Positions 28,701 to 42,910 of a stretch of DNA of 64,000 bases are shown here, piece by piece (within the stretch, counting starts at the first letter, position 1; every line of letters starts with the position of its first letter). Where the stretch lies: NCBI RefSeq assembly GCF_037975245.1, contig NC_092583.1, forward strand, positions 14,165,764 to 14,229,763, given 5' to 3'. The position numbers were made by a program, and so were the translations under genes. A model generated the notes under the pieces. The model had not been told where the DNA came from. It saw only the letters and a program-made list of their open reading frames with translations, and did no database searches. Source of the stretch: Apostichopus japonicus (taxonomy: Eukaryota; Echinodermata; Holothuroidea; Aspidochirotida; Stichopodidae).

Positions 28701-31700
28701 TAACGATATAAAAGACAGATGCTGTACATCTGCAAACTGATGTATTAATGATTACAGTTTAAATGGTATTGTGAAAGAAATTTTCTACAGAGTCGGATTA
28801 TTATGGGATAGAATTAGGCCGGATAGTATACAAACGTATTTGAACAAATAGATTGCGATCAATATGTCACATAGCTAATTCCCATTTTTAGTATTTCTCC
28901 AGACAATTAATTTTTTTCTACTGTATGATATATAGGCCCAACATTTAAATTCAAATGTGCTGGCCTTCAGGCTAGTACACAGAGAAGCTACAAGTAAATG
29001 AAAATATTTTATTTTAGCCAATTTTATAACCACTCAGTAATTGTTACTGGTTTAAGCTTAGGCAACAAGTATGCAATATGGTTAGAACACAAATCATAAA
29101 CAGGGCAAATTACCGTGCTTACAATATGTATCTCTCAGACCTCTTTGCCAAACTTTTTTCAAATTCTTAAACACTCAATATTTAAGTAAATGCTTTAAAG
29201 GTATCTTTAGAGTATATAAAGCATCTTATCTGCACCAGGTTTTGTTTTTGGCTTTTCTTCCATCAAGACTAGTAATGGTCAATTTTAATTCATCGATTTC
29301 TTTTCTTCACAAAAAATTTACAAATAAAATTGTAATGAAGGGTCAGTCTAGAAGGCTCCACTTAACCTATTACTTTTATTAAGAGGCAAATTCACCAGCT
29401 ATAGTAACCTCAAAAATCAATGTTTTATTAATTCAAGTGGAAACTGACCGTTGCACTTAACCTGCATTTTTACTCAAATTTCCACGTTGAACAAATGGTC
29501 AAAGATGTCTTCTTGCTCTGAAAATGAGCAGCAAAACCAAAATAAATTTGAGAGACCAGTATTCAAAAAAAAATAATGTCTTCCTCTAAGAATTTAAGGC
29601 ACATAGTCTTCAACATTTATGATGTCCAAAGAATATTGCACATTGGTCAAGGAGAGAGAATATAGATCTCTATTAAACTATATATAATGGATTTGAGCTT
29701 GTGGTAATGTATTTTACAGCTCTAGATATATCTATGTGTGGACAAATTGATCCATTTGAAAAGGTGTAAATTGAAAACTAACTAGTCCACAAGATGTCAA
29801 TTCTTCTATTTCAAACTCTATTTTTATCTCATTTACTGTCGTCTCAGCTCCTAAGGCCTGTTTACATAATTATAGTAAAGGCATATGGTATGCACACCTG
29901 CAAATAACATTACATACTACAGCACACACAGAGTGTGTATATACAGTATACACATACATACACCCACACACATAAAGATCACGCCATGCATGCCACATGT
30001 CTAGCTTTAAATCACTATAGTCTCCCTGTTATTCACAGGCAGCTGGCTATTTTTAGATATTTGTGTAACATTTATAAACTGGGTAGTGAATAATAATGGA
30101 TTCATTCAAATACTTATAGTACCCAAACTTCTTTTTTAATCAAAACATGTAGGTATTATCATGTCTTGCTAGTTTTTGTCCCCCTTTTTTGTCCATACGA
30201 TTGTTTTTTAACTCTACATAATCGCTTCAACACCTGCTCTCAAATTGATTGGATTCCCTATAGGGTTTTGCTGGAAAAGCAAAGAAAGAGAGATCACGCA
30301 TAAGTTCATGAAGTATACATGTCTTTAGACAATGTGGTACATATGGGTTCTTAAACAATAAATTTAGCGTTTCGCTGTAGAAACCGATAGAAAACATAAT
30401 AGGATCATGCACTGCATGACATTAATTATTCACAAAATATATTCTTGTTTTCTATCTGGTTTAGTCGAATATATCAAAATATACATACATTATTTTTAAA
30501 ACATTCAAATTATCTCAAAGACTGCAATCATTACATATTAAAAATATGGCATATTCATCAATTCTGGATGAGCATGAAGTTGTAATTTTCTCATAATCCC
30601 CCATCCCTAATCTCCTCCCCCACTCCCATCTCTCTAGACCCTATCCCTAACCTGTTAATACCACCAATTGAATGACAGACCTACAGATACTGTCAATGTC
30701 AAATTCACCAAGATAAAAACCATCCCACCGAAGAGAATAATCGATCCAGAATCGTAAAACCAAGACAAGACCAGAATTTCTTGAGAGGCTTGTGATTAAG
30801 GTGTTGGTTATCACATTTTCCACAAGTATGTCCTGAAGCTCTTGGCTAAATTTGCATTGACTTAAGTTTAGCATGGCTCTGTAACATACATGGAGAGGCA
30901 CAGCATGCTTTGACAGGTAGCTCTTTCTAATCAGTCTCTAACATTTTTTTTTTTTAAGTTTTTTATTTTAAACAAAATTCTGAAATGTCTATCAAATATG
31001 ATATTGTGAATAGAGTGCTCATGTAATTTATCCTAAGGGTGTAAGCATACCAAATCTGAAAATCAAGGAAATTGCACAAACATTGCCCAAAGTTAACTTG
31101 TCATAAATATGACATGAACTGAAAATAGAAATTTAATGTCTTTACTGTACATTGAACCAAGTGGCAGGAAGTTAACATTGACATCAATGTGATTGTCACA
31201 TGCACGTGCACCATGTTTCATTCATGTTACTTAAGTTAACACATTAAATTTGTTACATTTCTAATCTAAGTCAGGAATACATTACTTAAAGCATCTCCCC
31301 GAGGACCATTCATCATTTCCCAACTTTCTGCAAAGAAGTCTGTTTTGATCATATCAGTCATGAAGCACCAATTATAATCTTTTCCTGTGTGACTTGGAAA
31401 CTTCACTAAATCTTCTTTGCAAAAATATTTCTTATGATCATAAAGATAAAAGTCACACCAAAACTTTTTTTTAAATTGATGATTCTTTTTTTCTTTTTTT
31501 TTTTTGCTACAGTCAAGTCTCTTTGCCCACTTAAGCTCAGTCCTCCATATTTTATTTATCTGATTTTATTTATTTTCTTCTTTAAGCTAAATTTTCATCC
31601 AAAATGAAAAGATACCCCCTCCCCCCCCCACGTGCAATGCCAAGAATCATTGTTCCCATTCAATGACGATGGATAATTCTGTTTTCTAGGCATACATCCA

Positions 31701-32145
31701 TTTTGTTCACTTCTTGCATGATATAAGTCCCAAAACTTATCAAAATAATATCCAACACCAGATTGTAGATGATTTCTAACCTAGAGTAGCCATTTGGAAA
31801 ACACACTGAATACTTACTGCAGGGGTTACCGAGCATTCAACCCAATATATTTGTTAATTAGAAACACCAACACTTCATTAAACTACTAGAAAGCAATGTT
31901 CAACTTATCATGCTTTGTTATGAAGAAACTTGTTCCATTTGAAGTTTGAACTAATTTCAAACGCGACACAACATGTCTTTTCTTTATGTGTAACTAACAC
32001 TAGATAAAAGTGACATTAACTGACTTATTTTACATCACAACATTTCTAGGTACTGAAACAGGTTTTTAAGACTAGCCCATTCTTCTACAACAGACCTGTC
32101 CAGGTTTTGCAAGTAGTCAATGTATTGCAAGAATAAACTCACTTC

Positions 32146-32527
32146 TTAAAGGCATTGAAAACTCGCCCTCAAACCGCCTGCCGCGCTCTGAAAAGGTTAA
32201 CTTTCCGTTGCTTGCAAGTGAAGTTTTCTTCTTGTCGCTACAAAATGCAGTCAGTAATGAAACGTGATACCTTGTTATCTTTAGCTGGACCTGAGATGTC
32301 CATCGCTGTATCGTTTGTATACTGTGCTGTGGGTATTGACCGCAGCTGTATATACTGACTGTACACTAGTGTCTAATTTCCCACGGTAGCAAGCCGTGTG
32401 TATATTTTCTGGGATCGATGGTGGTGTCTAACACTAATTCTGTTACACCTCGAAACTATCATTCGAAACTAGGTCAGATTACCTGGCATGAGACATTTCT
32501 TTGTGCGCGAGTTTTCACACCCTTTAA
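32146..32527 (-). mobile_element. TTAA-flanked MITE copy D (reverse orientation)
   Basis: Starts TTAAAGGCATTGAAAACTCG and ends GAGTTTTCACACCCTTTAA, about 382 bp. The extra length comes partly from a small internal duplication (CGAAACTATCATTCGAAACTA). The short open frame inside it is not a gene. Confidence 0.85.
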
Positions 32528-35500
32528 CCTGTGATGTATAACCCTGTCATGTCTTAAAACCTAACTGCCAATGTGCTGGTCAGAGGGTCCAGGTAAGGTA
32601 AAGTGCTACAAATACAGGCATGTGTATAATTGGACCATGCCATGTGTCCATCGAATAATTAGCAGAGACTAATTTGCTTGTAAGTTTCATGCATGTTTCA
32701 TGTATTTTTCTTCATATCTGAAAATGGCATAAAGATGGCAAGTGACTGCCACAGACCTGCTAGCCTCCCCCCCCGCCACCCCCCAAAGATATAAATCTGA
32801 AGATTACTCCAACAAAACCTGGAGATCGGTGTTTGAAACCTGGAAATCTTACAAAACGTTCTTACGTCACATAAACTCATCATAACCTATCGAGCATGAT
32901 ACTTATGTTTAGTACTATATCCCTTACTTGGTAGCATTCTTTGGCTTTTTCAGATCTCCAATTAAAGTTGTAATATGGCATTGTGTCTTCTAGATATTAG
33001 TGTAAAATATGACAACTGTGTACATAAGCTTTTATCTTATTTTATCATCTTAAGATTTTTGCATGCTAAATGCTAAAAAATAGAGATGCCACAGCGAGCG
33101 AGCTAGACGATACAAAACGTGAGAGTTGGCAGGAATGCTTACAATTCATTTACTCTCATATTTAAATCAATTAGTAGAGAATTAATCAGCTTTGTATTAA
33201 AACAACAAACTGCAGGTAAAAAACATTCTCAAATGTCTCATTTATTCTTCACTTATGATTTCACTTTGCACATTAATTGTACCTTACAAATTTAATCAAT
33301 CTTTGGCCGATTAAAACCTACAGGTCAACTTTCGTACTACCCCTGAATGGTCAGTTCCTCTGTTCTATTTGCAGTTTCCTCCTCCTTAAAGGGTTTGTTC
33401 ACCCCTGGATCTGTTGGATAAGATATCACGCTGAGTTGACCGTTACCTCACCTATTCATGACTGACACGTAAAAGCTCGAAGGGGTTTCGCCATCCAAAA
33501 TATTTTGATTGAAATTATAAGCGATCATAAAGGCTAAACAATCAAGGGATTTGTTGACCTGTGCAAGAGTTATAATCATTACCTCCAATTCAATTTGTCA
33601 GGAATGAGAGACCGGTCAAAAATCTGGAACTTCATCTTCATAATTAATAGATCCCCCATATGATCGGTTCCGTAATTGAAATGGCAAGCTCAATTTACAG
33701 GGCAAGTAAAAGTTTTTATATATGAATAATTTAGAACAAAGGCTCTTTACCAATGAAAACTAGGAGTGTGTCCGCTTTCTTCAGATGTTTCGAAATACAA
33801 AAGTTTCATAAGAGATTGTACTTTTGGAGGAGAGGAGAAGAAACGGGGACATAAAACGAGGACATGATAAAAACAGGACATGATCAATAATAGCTAGGGC
33901 TTGAAATAGAAGTGATCAATGGCTTTACGTGGTGGGGTGGGATGTGGTGTTTATTCAAGTTTGTATTTTTGCATATTTTTTGAATGAATTCTGATAAATT
34001 TCATTTAAGTATAGTCAAATTTCACTCTGCTTTAAACAATGACAAAGAAGTTGAAAATTTCCACAATTTTTTTTTTTTCATGTTCTCTGCATTTGAATTT
34101 TTATATGTAACGAATGTCTCGCCAACGAATTTCAAAGCACTGCGATTCTTAATTAATTTATACTAGTTTTTGTTCATTTTGGTGAGAAATCACTGAATAT
34201 TTTTATTAGCTTGATCTTTTGAAGTATTCTTTTGTAGAGTGATTCTAATAACTCTCAAAATTATCAGAAACTGGGTAGCAACCACAAACAACTGCTCTTA
34301 GAAACTGTATCATGTTTTTAAAATGAAGCCATAATCAGCCACACATATGATCCATTGCACAAAAATAGTAAAATTAGTTTCAAATCACATTTACTATACT
34401 TCAAAAATGTAAACAATTTTGCATTTAGGTTTTAAAGAAAGCATATACAAAAGATACATAGGTATTGCTTTATTTGCATATAAGATTCTAGGCAAATATT
34501 GAACTTGTCGATAAAGCGATTACGGATAAGTATCAGTAACTTACACTTTCAGTGGAAGTGGAATACATGCTTGAAGGGATCAAATTTTGGCGGTCAACCG
34601 CCATAGTTTAAGCGGTCATTCCGGTTATGAGGGCCAATACAAGATAACCTGGTTGTAGCAGAGTGCAATATGATTGTGTCATTTTATTAATGAAAATCAA
34701 TCAGTTCCAATGAACTTTTAAAGGTAAACAATGAAACTTTCTCTTTATATTTGTGATTCTGGAGCTACAAACTGCAAATAATTTAACCATTTTAGAAATT
34801 GAACAATTTAATAGTCAACGAATGGTTTTAATGAGAAGTAATCAGTTATTTCAGCACTGACAATAATATTAATATTTAAAGCAAATAAAAGAAAACTGCA
34901 TAATATTAGCAAAGTACTTTTCTGAACTGCATGGATATGCAGTGCAACTATAGTGCCTGCCAAAATTTATATTTAATCTCTGCCTGGAGTTCAAACTTTG
35001 ATCCACAAGGGGCCATGCTCATACCATTAAATGGAACATTTCTATGACCAAGACAGCTAGCTAGCTGGTCTTCTTCATTGATAATACACACACATACATA
35101 CATGTGGAAGCAATGGAAGATATAAGCTAACACTGTAGTACTAGTATGGCTGCAATGAACATAGATTGCATAATGCTATTGAGGTAGAATGATGAATAAC
35201 AGATTCATCAGATTAGTAAAAGAAGATTAGCTTCTTACTTTTTACTGCCTACTGTATGGAGGCTGCTCATTGTTATGAAGGGTGTCTTCTCCTAAGCCTA
35301 CATTGTATAAAACTGGATTATTTCAACCACTTCTGCAAAGATTTAAGAGGCTTAAATCCTGACAATATAGCACATTTGAATGGAAGTCATTCCTTCACAT
35401 CAGTGTTGATTCTATTCTATACTAAAAGATTCACTAACTTTCTTATCATTCAAAGCAAAGGCTTATTACAAGGAAGATTCAAATGTAATCTAGGACTGTT

Positions 35501-35539
35501 TATACAGATCTTCTTAGAAAAGGGCATTTTGATGAGATT

Positions 35540-35697
35540 TTGAGGAGAGGAGAGGCGATTTTGAGGAAAGGAGAGGAGATTTTGAGGAGATTTTGAGGAA
35601 AGGAGAGGAGATTTTGAGGAGATTTTGAGTAGAGGAGAGGAGATTTTGAGGAGAGTAGATTTTGAGGAGAGGATAGGAGAGGAGAGGCGAGGCGAGA
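35540..35697 (+). repeat. purine-rich minisatellite (GATTTTGAGGAGAGGAGAGG-like)
   Basis: About eight imperfect units of GATTTTGAGGA with variable GAGAGG extensions. All bases are purines except for the TTTT runs. The complement encodes a Ser/Pro/Leu-rich open frame that is only a repeat by-product. Confidence 0.85.
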
Positions 35698-37097
35698 GAC
35701 TTATATAATACAAAACATAAACAGCCTGTTTCTTGAAATCTAGATTAATTAAGAACTGATAAATTAAATATCAAATTGCTTATCTCTCTAATATTGAAAA
35801 GACTAGCACAAATAATCAGCAGCAACACTGAAAATGTGATGATGTCATTCATCAGATTTTAAAATCCAACAATAAGCTTGTTTCTGTTGAGCTCCATGCA
35901 TTGATCGTACTATGTAGAGAAACATTAAGTTGCCAGTGCTAGATGTTGGATGAGTACACAGACTTAACATTTATGTTCAAGCACCCCATTCACATAGTAT
36001 CAAACAATAATATTGTATCATAATAGTATAACATAAATCATTCATAATAATATAAAACATATACATATACTATTACATGGGACAATGATATATTATGATA
36101 ACAATTATATTGTATACTAGCATGTGAATCGGCTGGTCCAAGAAATATAAGAAATCTGTTCTTAAAACACATTTTTAAATCAATAATGTAATCACAACAA
36201 TTTCTGTTTTTTGTTGTTGTTCATTTTACTTTCTTATTTGCTTTTGATAAATCCCAAGTACCAGAAGAATATAAACTTAAATGCATCATTCTAAGCAATA
36301 GCTTTATCTAGTTTAAATATAAATTCAACCAACATAGAACACAAGAACAACATAGGTGACTCCTTAGAGTAGACTACCGTCTAAAACTATAAATGTAAAC
36401 AAACCTCAAAAGACTTCTTTCCGCTATGAATATATTCCAATCATCCGAACCTGATCTGCATCAATATCGTCAGCATAATCTACAAAATGTACATTACACA
36501 AATTTTGTTCACAAAATTCCTCCCAACAGAACACAGTTTTATTATGGCTCTTTTTTCTTCTCTAGATCTAAATCTCACATGGAAGCCCATGCATCTTTTG
36601 TTCATCCACATGTAGCACAAAGAAGAAGAAGATTCCAATCTTCATCCTCATCAACATCCTCATCAGAGTTCTCATCTTCTTGTTTAGCGATGCTGAGAGG
36701 CAAGGGAGCTAGCTCTGTGTGTGTTGTATACTTGTATTCAAAGGCTTCATGCAACACTCACACACACACACACTACCTCAGTCACATTCGGATAATTATT
36801 TGAGTGAGCCGCCACTATCACAGACCATTTGTGTTGGTCTGCCAGTCTACACAATAAGAGTAGATAATTGCAAGAGCATCGTTTACTTCTGAGCAACTAC
36901 AGCTACCTGGGCTGTTGGGTTATGATACTGTGTAAGGTGAATGCTAGGAGATAATGTGTAGGTCTATAAAGACCATGTACTCAGGTATATATGGTATACA
37001 TGTCAGTTGTATATTATTGACATGATCATATAGTAGATATGTTTACTCAAAAAGGATTACAAAATTTGAAATTTACATAATTTTTCAAGGATGCATG

Positions 37098-37470
37098 GAT
37101 CCAGGATTTTATGCAAGAGAGGGTGTGGCCTGGGCTCTTTGAAGTCCACTCAGATGCAGAGGCCAGATTGTAAAAGAAGAGGGGGTGGCCCTGGGGTCTT
37201 CCAAGCCCACTCCCATGTAGAGGCCAGATAATAAGGAGAGGGTGTGGCCATAGGGTCATGAAAGCCCACTCCCATGTAGAGGTTGGATGATAAAGGAGAG
37301 AGGGTGGCCCTGGGGTCTTTGAAGCCCACTCAGATGTATAGGCGGGATTATAAAGGGGAGGGTGTGGCCCAGGGGTCTTTGAAGCCCACTCAGATGTAGA
37401 GGTCAGATTTCATAGAGGAGAGGGTGTGGCCATAGGGTCATAAAAGGCCACACCTTTGTAGAGGCCTAAT
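37098..37470 (+). repeat. ~60-bp G-rich minisatellite
   Basis: Six or seven units of roughly 60 bp, each with GAGAGGGTGTGGCC, a GGGGTCTTTGAAGCCCACTC-like block and CAGATGTAGAGGCC. Units differ by substitutions and small indels. Confidence 0.9.
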
Positions 37471-39804
37471 TTGTAAAGAGGAGACGAGTAATAGAGGAGT
37501 GAAACAAAGAACAGTATTAAGAAAGTAATCTTAACAACAAGGACAAGTTTGTATGCAACTGCAATACATACTTTCATTACGTTGAGCTTCTTTGCTTGTT
37601 TTTCTTGGAGGGGGCAAGGAGAGGGTGAACTATTAAACAATGACGTAAAAGTGATTTCAAGAGCTAATTACAATCTGAAAGTTATCTCACTACATTGTAA
37701 CAGAGTCAAACCATGCATGATGATGATATTGATGTTTTGTGTTAATGGAGAACAGACAATTAAGGAGGAGAATTAAGAGGGCTTTGTTTACTTGAGTTTA
37801 TTTTAATATGTCACCCACTGATTGATATTACAGCTAGTAATACAAAAGACTGAAACAATTGAGAAAGCAGATGGATTAGCAACGGAATATAAACGTAGCT
37901 AATCCATTCAGAGACATGTTTCAAATACAAGGGTTCCTGATACAGGTTTTAGATTTTGGGGAGAGGGAGGAGATGGGGCTAGCTAGGAGTCAGACCAATG
38001 TTCAGTGGTGCTGAAACTGCTGTCTTTGATGGCACCACACCTGCATAAATATCACTGCTGTTAAAATTGCTTGGGACGGGGGAGGAGGGAAGGGGCATGC
38101 TTCTTCCCCTTGTCTGTAGCCAGAAAACTTCTATTATCTGGTACCTCATTTGATCCTACACAATTTGTTACTGAAGTATATGACGCAACTTTAAAATTCA
38201 ACTTTTGTTATTATTCATATATAAATTTACATGGGGATCACATTAAAGCAACCTTTCATACCACAATGTTAGTCTGCAAAAAACTTGCAATAAAAATAAG
38301 GTTCCCAATTATGAAACTAAGATCTCATTTCAAGAATTTTTGTTCAAAGATCCCCACTTTGAGATCAATATAGATAATTTTATTCCAATCTGACAACTGT
38401 TTTACCCAGGCAATCGGCATGGATACCGTAGTGTTATTCTCATGGAAACTCAAAGGAGCGTCACTTTAAAGGCAAATTTTCAAGATTATTAAATGATATT
38501 TGAGGAGATCAACTATGTCATAAGTAGCAGCATTAAAGGTCTTGAAATCATGGTTTTGCTAAGGAATATTTCCCTACTTTTATTAGGATCTAAATCACTT
38601 TAAAAATAAAAGGCACTGTACATTTAAAATCTTCATCTTTAGGACAATCATTTTTTCGACATGATCTGAAAAAAAAATTTTGACAGATTTATTATCCCTC
38701 AATATATCAACAGCATCTATTGCCATAGCCACTGATGCACAGTTTCAATCAAAAGTGAGGGCAGTGTTCTGAAACTGTAGAAATGGTAACATAAGATTGT
38801 ATGACTAGCAGAGGTCAGTCAGTCTCAAATCTTTCTTGCTTTTGCCAAACAGAGTACAGATGTATCAAAGGCAATTTATTAGCTAAAAGAGTACCCCAGA
38901 CCCAAGAAATTTAAAAATTTGAGGGTGCTTTGTGATAACATCATTACCTGTCTGTACTTGTTTGCATGAATTGTATAGGTAAAAATATCACATGTTATTA
39001 ATGAAAAGAGTAAATGCCTTTGAGAATTCATGTTTTCTTGTCAGAAACTTTGCTTGTTTTCTGTGAAGTAGTTAACTTGTAGGTGTGCTTAACTCTTCAT
39101 AACTTTGAAAAGTTTTTCCCTTCATCAACAAGAATGAACACTAATTACCTATCTCCTATACATACACACTTGGAACTTCCTAGCCAGTTGGTAACATTCT
39201 TGTACAGCGCCCCCAACTTTCTTTTCAGGGGTCACTGCCCTACTTTCTTTGAGAGCTAGCATAGTACAATACACGTGTTACTTGTTTTAATTATGGTTTA
39301 AATTGCATGTGTGAAGCTTAAAGGTTGTCACGATTGGCCCCAAATATGCTAGTAAGCCAAATTATGGTCATTCATGATCACATTTTAGCAAGCATTCCAT
39401 CCTCACCGTCAAAGTTGTTTACATCTCTGAGACGTTTGTAATGTTTAACACTAATGTCTTCAATTGAATTGAATTTGGTTAGACCCTACTGAAAAGTACT
39501 CCTGATTTGTTTTTAGCAATTTTATCTGAAACTTGAAAATAGTAATGATAGTAACAATGAATTTAGTCATGTCAAGTAGGTTTTTTTGTGTGAAGTTTTG
39601 CTTATTTTGTAAGAAGCATTGTTTGTGGGCTGTTAAGTTTTATATTAAGTTACTCATGAGTTACTCATTGTTTATTTGTAACAATCATCACTAGCCATTT
39701 TAAATTCACTAAAAACTCCAAGGTTGTATCTTCTTGGGCATTTCTAATATTTCTATATTCCTAATTTGTTCTTTATAATATTTATTAATATAATTTGCTT
39801 CTTA

Positions 39805-40097
39805 GGAGTGAATTAGCTCAGTGGTGAACGCCGGTGCCTTTCAATCATAAGGTCCCGAGTTCGAGCCACTCCAGGATTAATGTATGTCGTCCAGTTACAG
39901 AGTTGACGATAATTGACAATTCATAATCATGGATGTTAAATATGAATCTAAGAGACTGACTTCGGTCAGCTTGCGGCTTTGATAAGCCAATGATGGCTTC
40001 TTCACGAGTTCCTGCTTGCAGGAGGATCTAAAATACATACATACATACACCCACACATACATACATACATACACCCACACATACATACATACGTAAT
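39805..40097 (+). mobile_element. tRNA-derived SINE with ATAC-type tail
   Basis: The 5' 70 bp is tRNA-like. GGAGTG at 39805 pairs with CACTCC at 39867-39872, there is an A box (TTAGCTCAGTGGTGAACGCC), an anticodon-like arm with GCCTT and AAGG stems, and a B box (TCCCGAGTTCGAGCC). A tRNA-unrelated body of about 150 bp follows, then a simple tail of ATAC and ACCCAC repeats (about 40032-40094). The mismatch in the acceptor stem, an 8-nt anticodon loop and the attached body and tail argue for a Pol III retroposon and not a functional tRNA. Target-site duplications were not clear. Confidence 0.8.
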
Positions 40098-40661
40098 ATC
40101 ATCAAACAAAATGGCTAGTATATATAAGCTGCAGCCTTTCTTACCCATGCTTAAACACAAGACTCTTTGATATACAAATGTACGCTACGATACCATTAGT
40201 AGTTTCGTATTTCGTCCTTAATGCGTTCATCAGCCACATGCTGATAAATGTTACTCCCCAGATGCTTATTATCTTCAACCATGTTCTATTTTAAGAACAA
40301 AGATTGAAATATATCTGCATCTAAAGGTAGCTATTACTAACTTAACTGACAATGGTATCATGGGAAATCAAGATGGAGCAATATAGTTCTTTAATAAATT
40401 AGTAAATAAACTCAGAGGATTGTACAAAGTTATAAACTGTCAATCAATCACAGAAAGCATTCATTTAATTCTGGTATTTGTTACATAGTGTATCATAAGG
40501 ATGTTATTTGGTGATAACATTTTTGCCAAAATTTCATTTTGCACCGTTTTTGTTGACCATGAATGTACTGATGGAATCAAGGTTAGATTGTTAAAACAAG
40601 ACTGTTAACAAACTGCTTATCCACTAAACAGCCTGAGTAAGAGAATGTGTTAAAGTAAGAT

Positions 40662-40705
40662 GGCCTGACGTTGTGATCCTAGCAGGATCTTCTTCGGAGG
40701 CTAGA
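40662..40705 (-). ncRNA. decayed hammerhead-ribozyme-like element
   Basis: Read on the minus strand this is AGCCTCCGAAGAAG, then the hairpin GATCCT-GCT-AGGATC, then ACAACGTCAGGCC. Compared with the copy at 58011, CTGA has become CCGA and GAAA has become ACAA, so the catalytic core is broken. The flank (GGCCATCTTACTTTAACACAT) is shared with the other copies. Confidence 0.5.
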
Positions 40706-42035
40706 ATATATGTCAATACTTTAAGGTGGGAGGGAGGTAGTCAATGATTAAAGGTGGCATACCCCACATAGAGAGCCTTCATTAATCCTCCAAATAGTTT
40801 CAGGAATAGTGCCAATAAGCAACGGGAAAACATCTTTTTCGATATGTTACCAAATAAGATTTGGCTTCTTTGCATCTGGTATGTCACAGTGACAGAATGG
40901 ATGTACATATAGTGTGAAAATTTGCGAAATTAGGAAAGTAAGAACGTTTTTGGTCTTCACAGAGAAGCATATGAAGAGGCCTGTTTACAAGTGATGAAAA
41001 TTATGGGTCCTTGCTGCTTAATGGTCAAAGTGGTCATAGTGCAGCAAATTGGACAACTAACTTTATTTGGGGTAGCCTTTACCAAATGAAAACTTCAATA
41101 TTAAAGGCATTAGAGACCAGGTTACTATGAGGAGTTAGCGAGTAGGTCAATGGGGGATTTATTTGATGTACGCTACCTAATATAAACCACTCGATTTGCT
41201 GAGTTAAAGACAGTCCAGTGTAATGCTTAAATTAATACAGTCTGTGTAAAGTGAGAAGTAAAAAATCTTTCTGTTAATTCTCCAAAAAGATGGCTATAGG
41301 TACATCTCCTTATGAAGATTTGGTTACTTTTATTTAGAATTGGTGACATTAGTGAAATTTGCTTATAAAATTATGATGCACTGTTGAGGGGGGGGGGGGG
41401 TGAGGAGGGGGAGGATAAACAGTAATGTAACAATCACAACTGACTGTCAATGAACAAGAGAGCTACATTTTACCACCCAATCTGCTAACAATCTTGCCAT
41501 CATTGGCTTGACATTTAAAGCACTGTTCACATCCACTGCTCACGGTCCAACTCATACTGGTACGAACAAAACTTCCTTTTTCTATAATACTTTGTAAACT
41601 GCAACAAGTAAAAAAAATCTCAGTACTGCTTTAAAAACCAAAAAGTTCAAAATTTTCCTTTGCAAGAATTAAATTGGCAATTTATGTTATGCTCAGTTGC
41701 TATCATTTGATTAATCATTGGTATCCCCTTTCAAATACAGACGGAGCAACCTCCTACACTGGCGTCTATTTATATCCAGTAGATAGGATCATAATCCTGA
41801 ATTTGCACAATCCTGCTTGTATTCGACACTAATGACTTTTCTTGTACAACATCGAATCAACAGTAGGTATGTACATAGATAAAACTTTTGCCATCTCATT
41901 GCCACCAATCAAGAGACCACTATTTAATTGTGACTTCCAAAAGGGACGTTTTTAAATTATTAATTTATTTATGATATTAATTTGAAATCGATAATCACAG
42001 ACTGACGGTATTTCGTCATCTGATATGATCCTCAC

Positions 42036-42103
42036 CTCCTGGTATTCTGCCTCTCCTCTATCAGCTGACGTTTCAATTCCTCAACCTCTCGTTCGAGGAG
42101 CTC
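42036..42103 (-). CDS. NCKAP5-like: NCKAP5-like gene, coding exon 2 (22 residues plus two bases)
   Basis: A 68-nt exon with acceptor TTTCTATATTTCGCAG and donor AG|GTGAGG on the minus strand. It begins in phase 0 and ends two bases into an AGG codon that exon 3 completes. It encodes ELLEREVEELKRQLIEERQN then TR. This is a classic coiled-coil heptad stretch, rich in Glu, Leu and Arg, and sits where vertebrate NCKAP5 has its first helix (HLLTQLEEQHRSLWREK). If splicing failed, an in-frame TGA would follow at once. The exon is isolated by 15-kb and 27-kb introns, typical of the 5' end of long metazoan genes. Confidence 0.82.
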
Positions 42104-42639
42104 CTGCGAAATATAGAAACAAAAGGGAATGACAAAAGTATTAATTACAATCCTACTGTTTTCTCCCTCAGAATCCTTGATTAAATTCTTCTCCTTGGAT
42201 TTGGTGACAATCATTAAATCATTTTACAAAACTGATCTCTTTCAAAGGAATTTCAACTACTTGTGACTGTGAAATTAATAAAGCTTGTGAACATTTCGCA
42301 AGTGCTCGATTACGTCTGTTTGCTATTTATATTGATGACGTCCTTGAATTTTGTCCTGTTCACATACCATCGACACCAAGGGTATGTTTGAACACACCAG
42401 AATAATGATACCAACCAGGGCTCATGCGCTTTACAGATTTATGTTTAACGGCATGTTAACGTCACTTTATTTTCCAAACAAAGATGACAGGGAGGCTGTT
42501 TCATTTCAAAAAAATCTTTTGTAAGCAAACATTTTTAGTAAATATTTAGACCAAAAATAATTAGGAGTGATTATCGACGATTTCAAAGACAGACTCAACA
42601 GATACACGGTAAATTATTGCAATACATGAATGACCAATT

Positions 42640-42910
42640 ACTTTTTGTACGAGTACAACAGTACAAGTCTGAGTACGAAAAGGACAAAAGGACTCCCTAA
42701 GCAAGACATGAGTACTAGCTAGTACAAAGTGTGAGTACAAGGCAAGTATTGAGTACAACTTCTACACATGTCTGGAATGTTATCAATGCTACTAATCAAA
42801 TCGCTCAGAGAATACCATGAGTACAGATCCATGTGGACATGATGAGTACAAATCCATGGGACAGGATTGAGTACAGCTAGGTTTCTATGCTAGAATATGA
42901 GTACAAGTAT
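42640..42910 (+). repeat. degenerate GAGTACAA-type repeat
   Basis: GAGTACAA, AGTACAAGT and close variants occur more than ten times at irregular spacing, in places grouped as TGAGTACAAATCCATG. This looks like an old, decayed short-unit satellite. Confidence 0.65.

Larger units (their letters stand above)
14789..42035 (-). other. intron 2 of the NCKAP5-like gene (27 kb)
   Basis: The largest intron. It contains an exon-like ORF (15526-15771), duplicated AT-rich blocks (17318-17665 and 21401-21500), a minisatellite (22860-23330), MITE copies C and D, purine and G-rich minisatellites (35540-35697 and 37098-37470), a SINE (39805-40097) and a hammerhead-like fragment (40662-40705). Elsewhere it is AT-rich sequence with homopolymer and C-run tracts (for example 31617-31630) and no supported gene. 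Confidence 0.6.

Noticed and set aside
30647-30901. 84-codon minus-strand ORF
   Set aside because: No ATG at the start, no recognised domain, and no convincing splice sites.
32155-32358. 67-codon ORF
   Set aside because: It lies entirely inside MITE copy D, and other copies of the family do not keep it open.
36600-36720. Minus-strand acidic exon-like stretch (KQEDENSDEDVDEDEDW) after CTCCCTTGCCTCTCAG
   Set aside because: The acidic run is a GATGAG-type low-complexity repeat. There is a stop soon after and no homology or polyadenylation signal.
39805-39875. Functional tRNA gene
   Set aside because: The A and B boxes are good, but acceptor pairing and anticodon loop are imperfect. A SINE body and simple-repeat tail follow directly.
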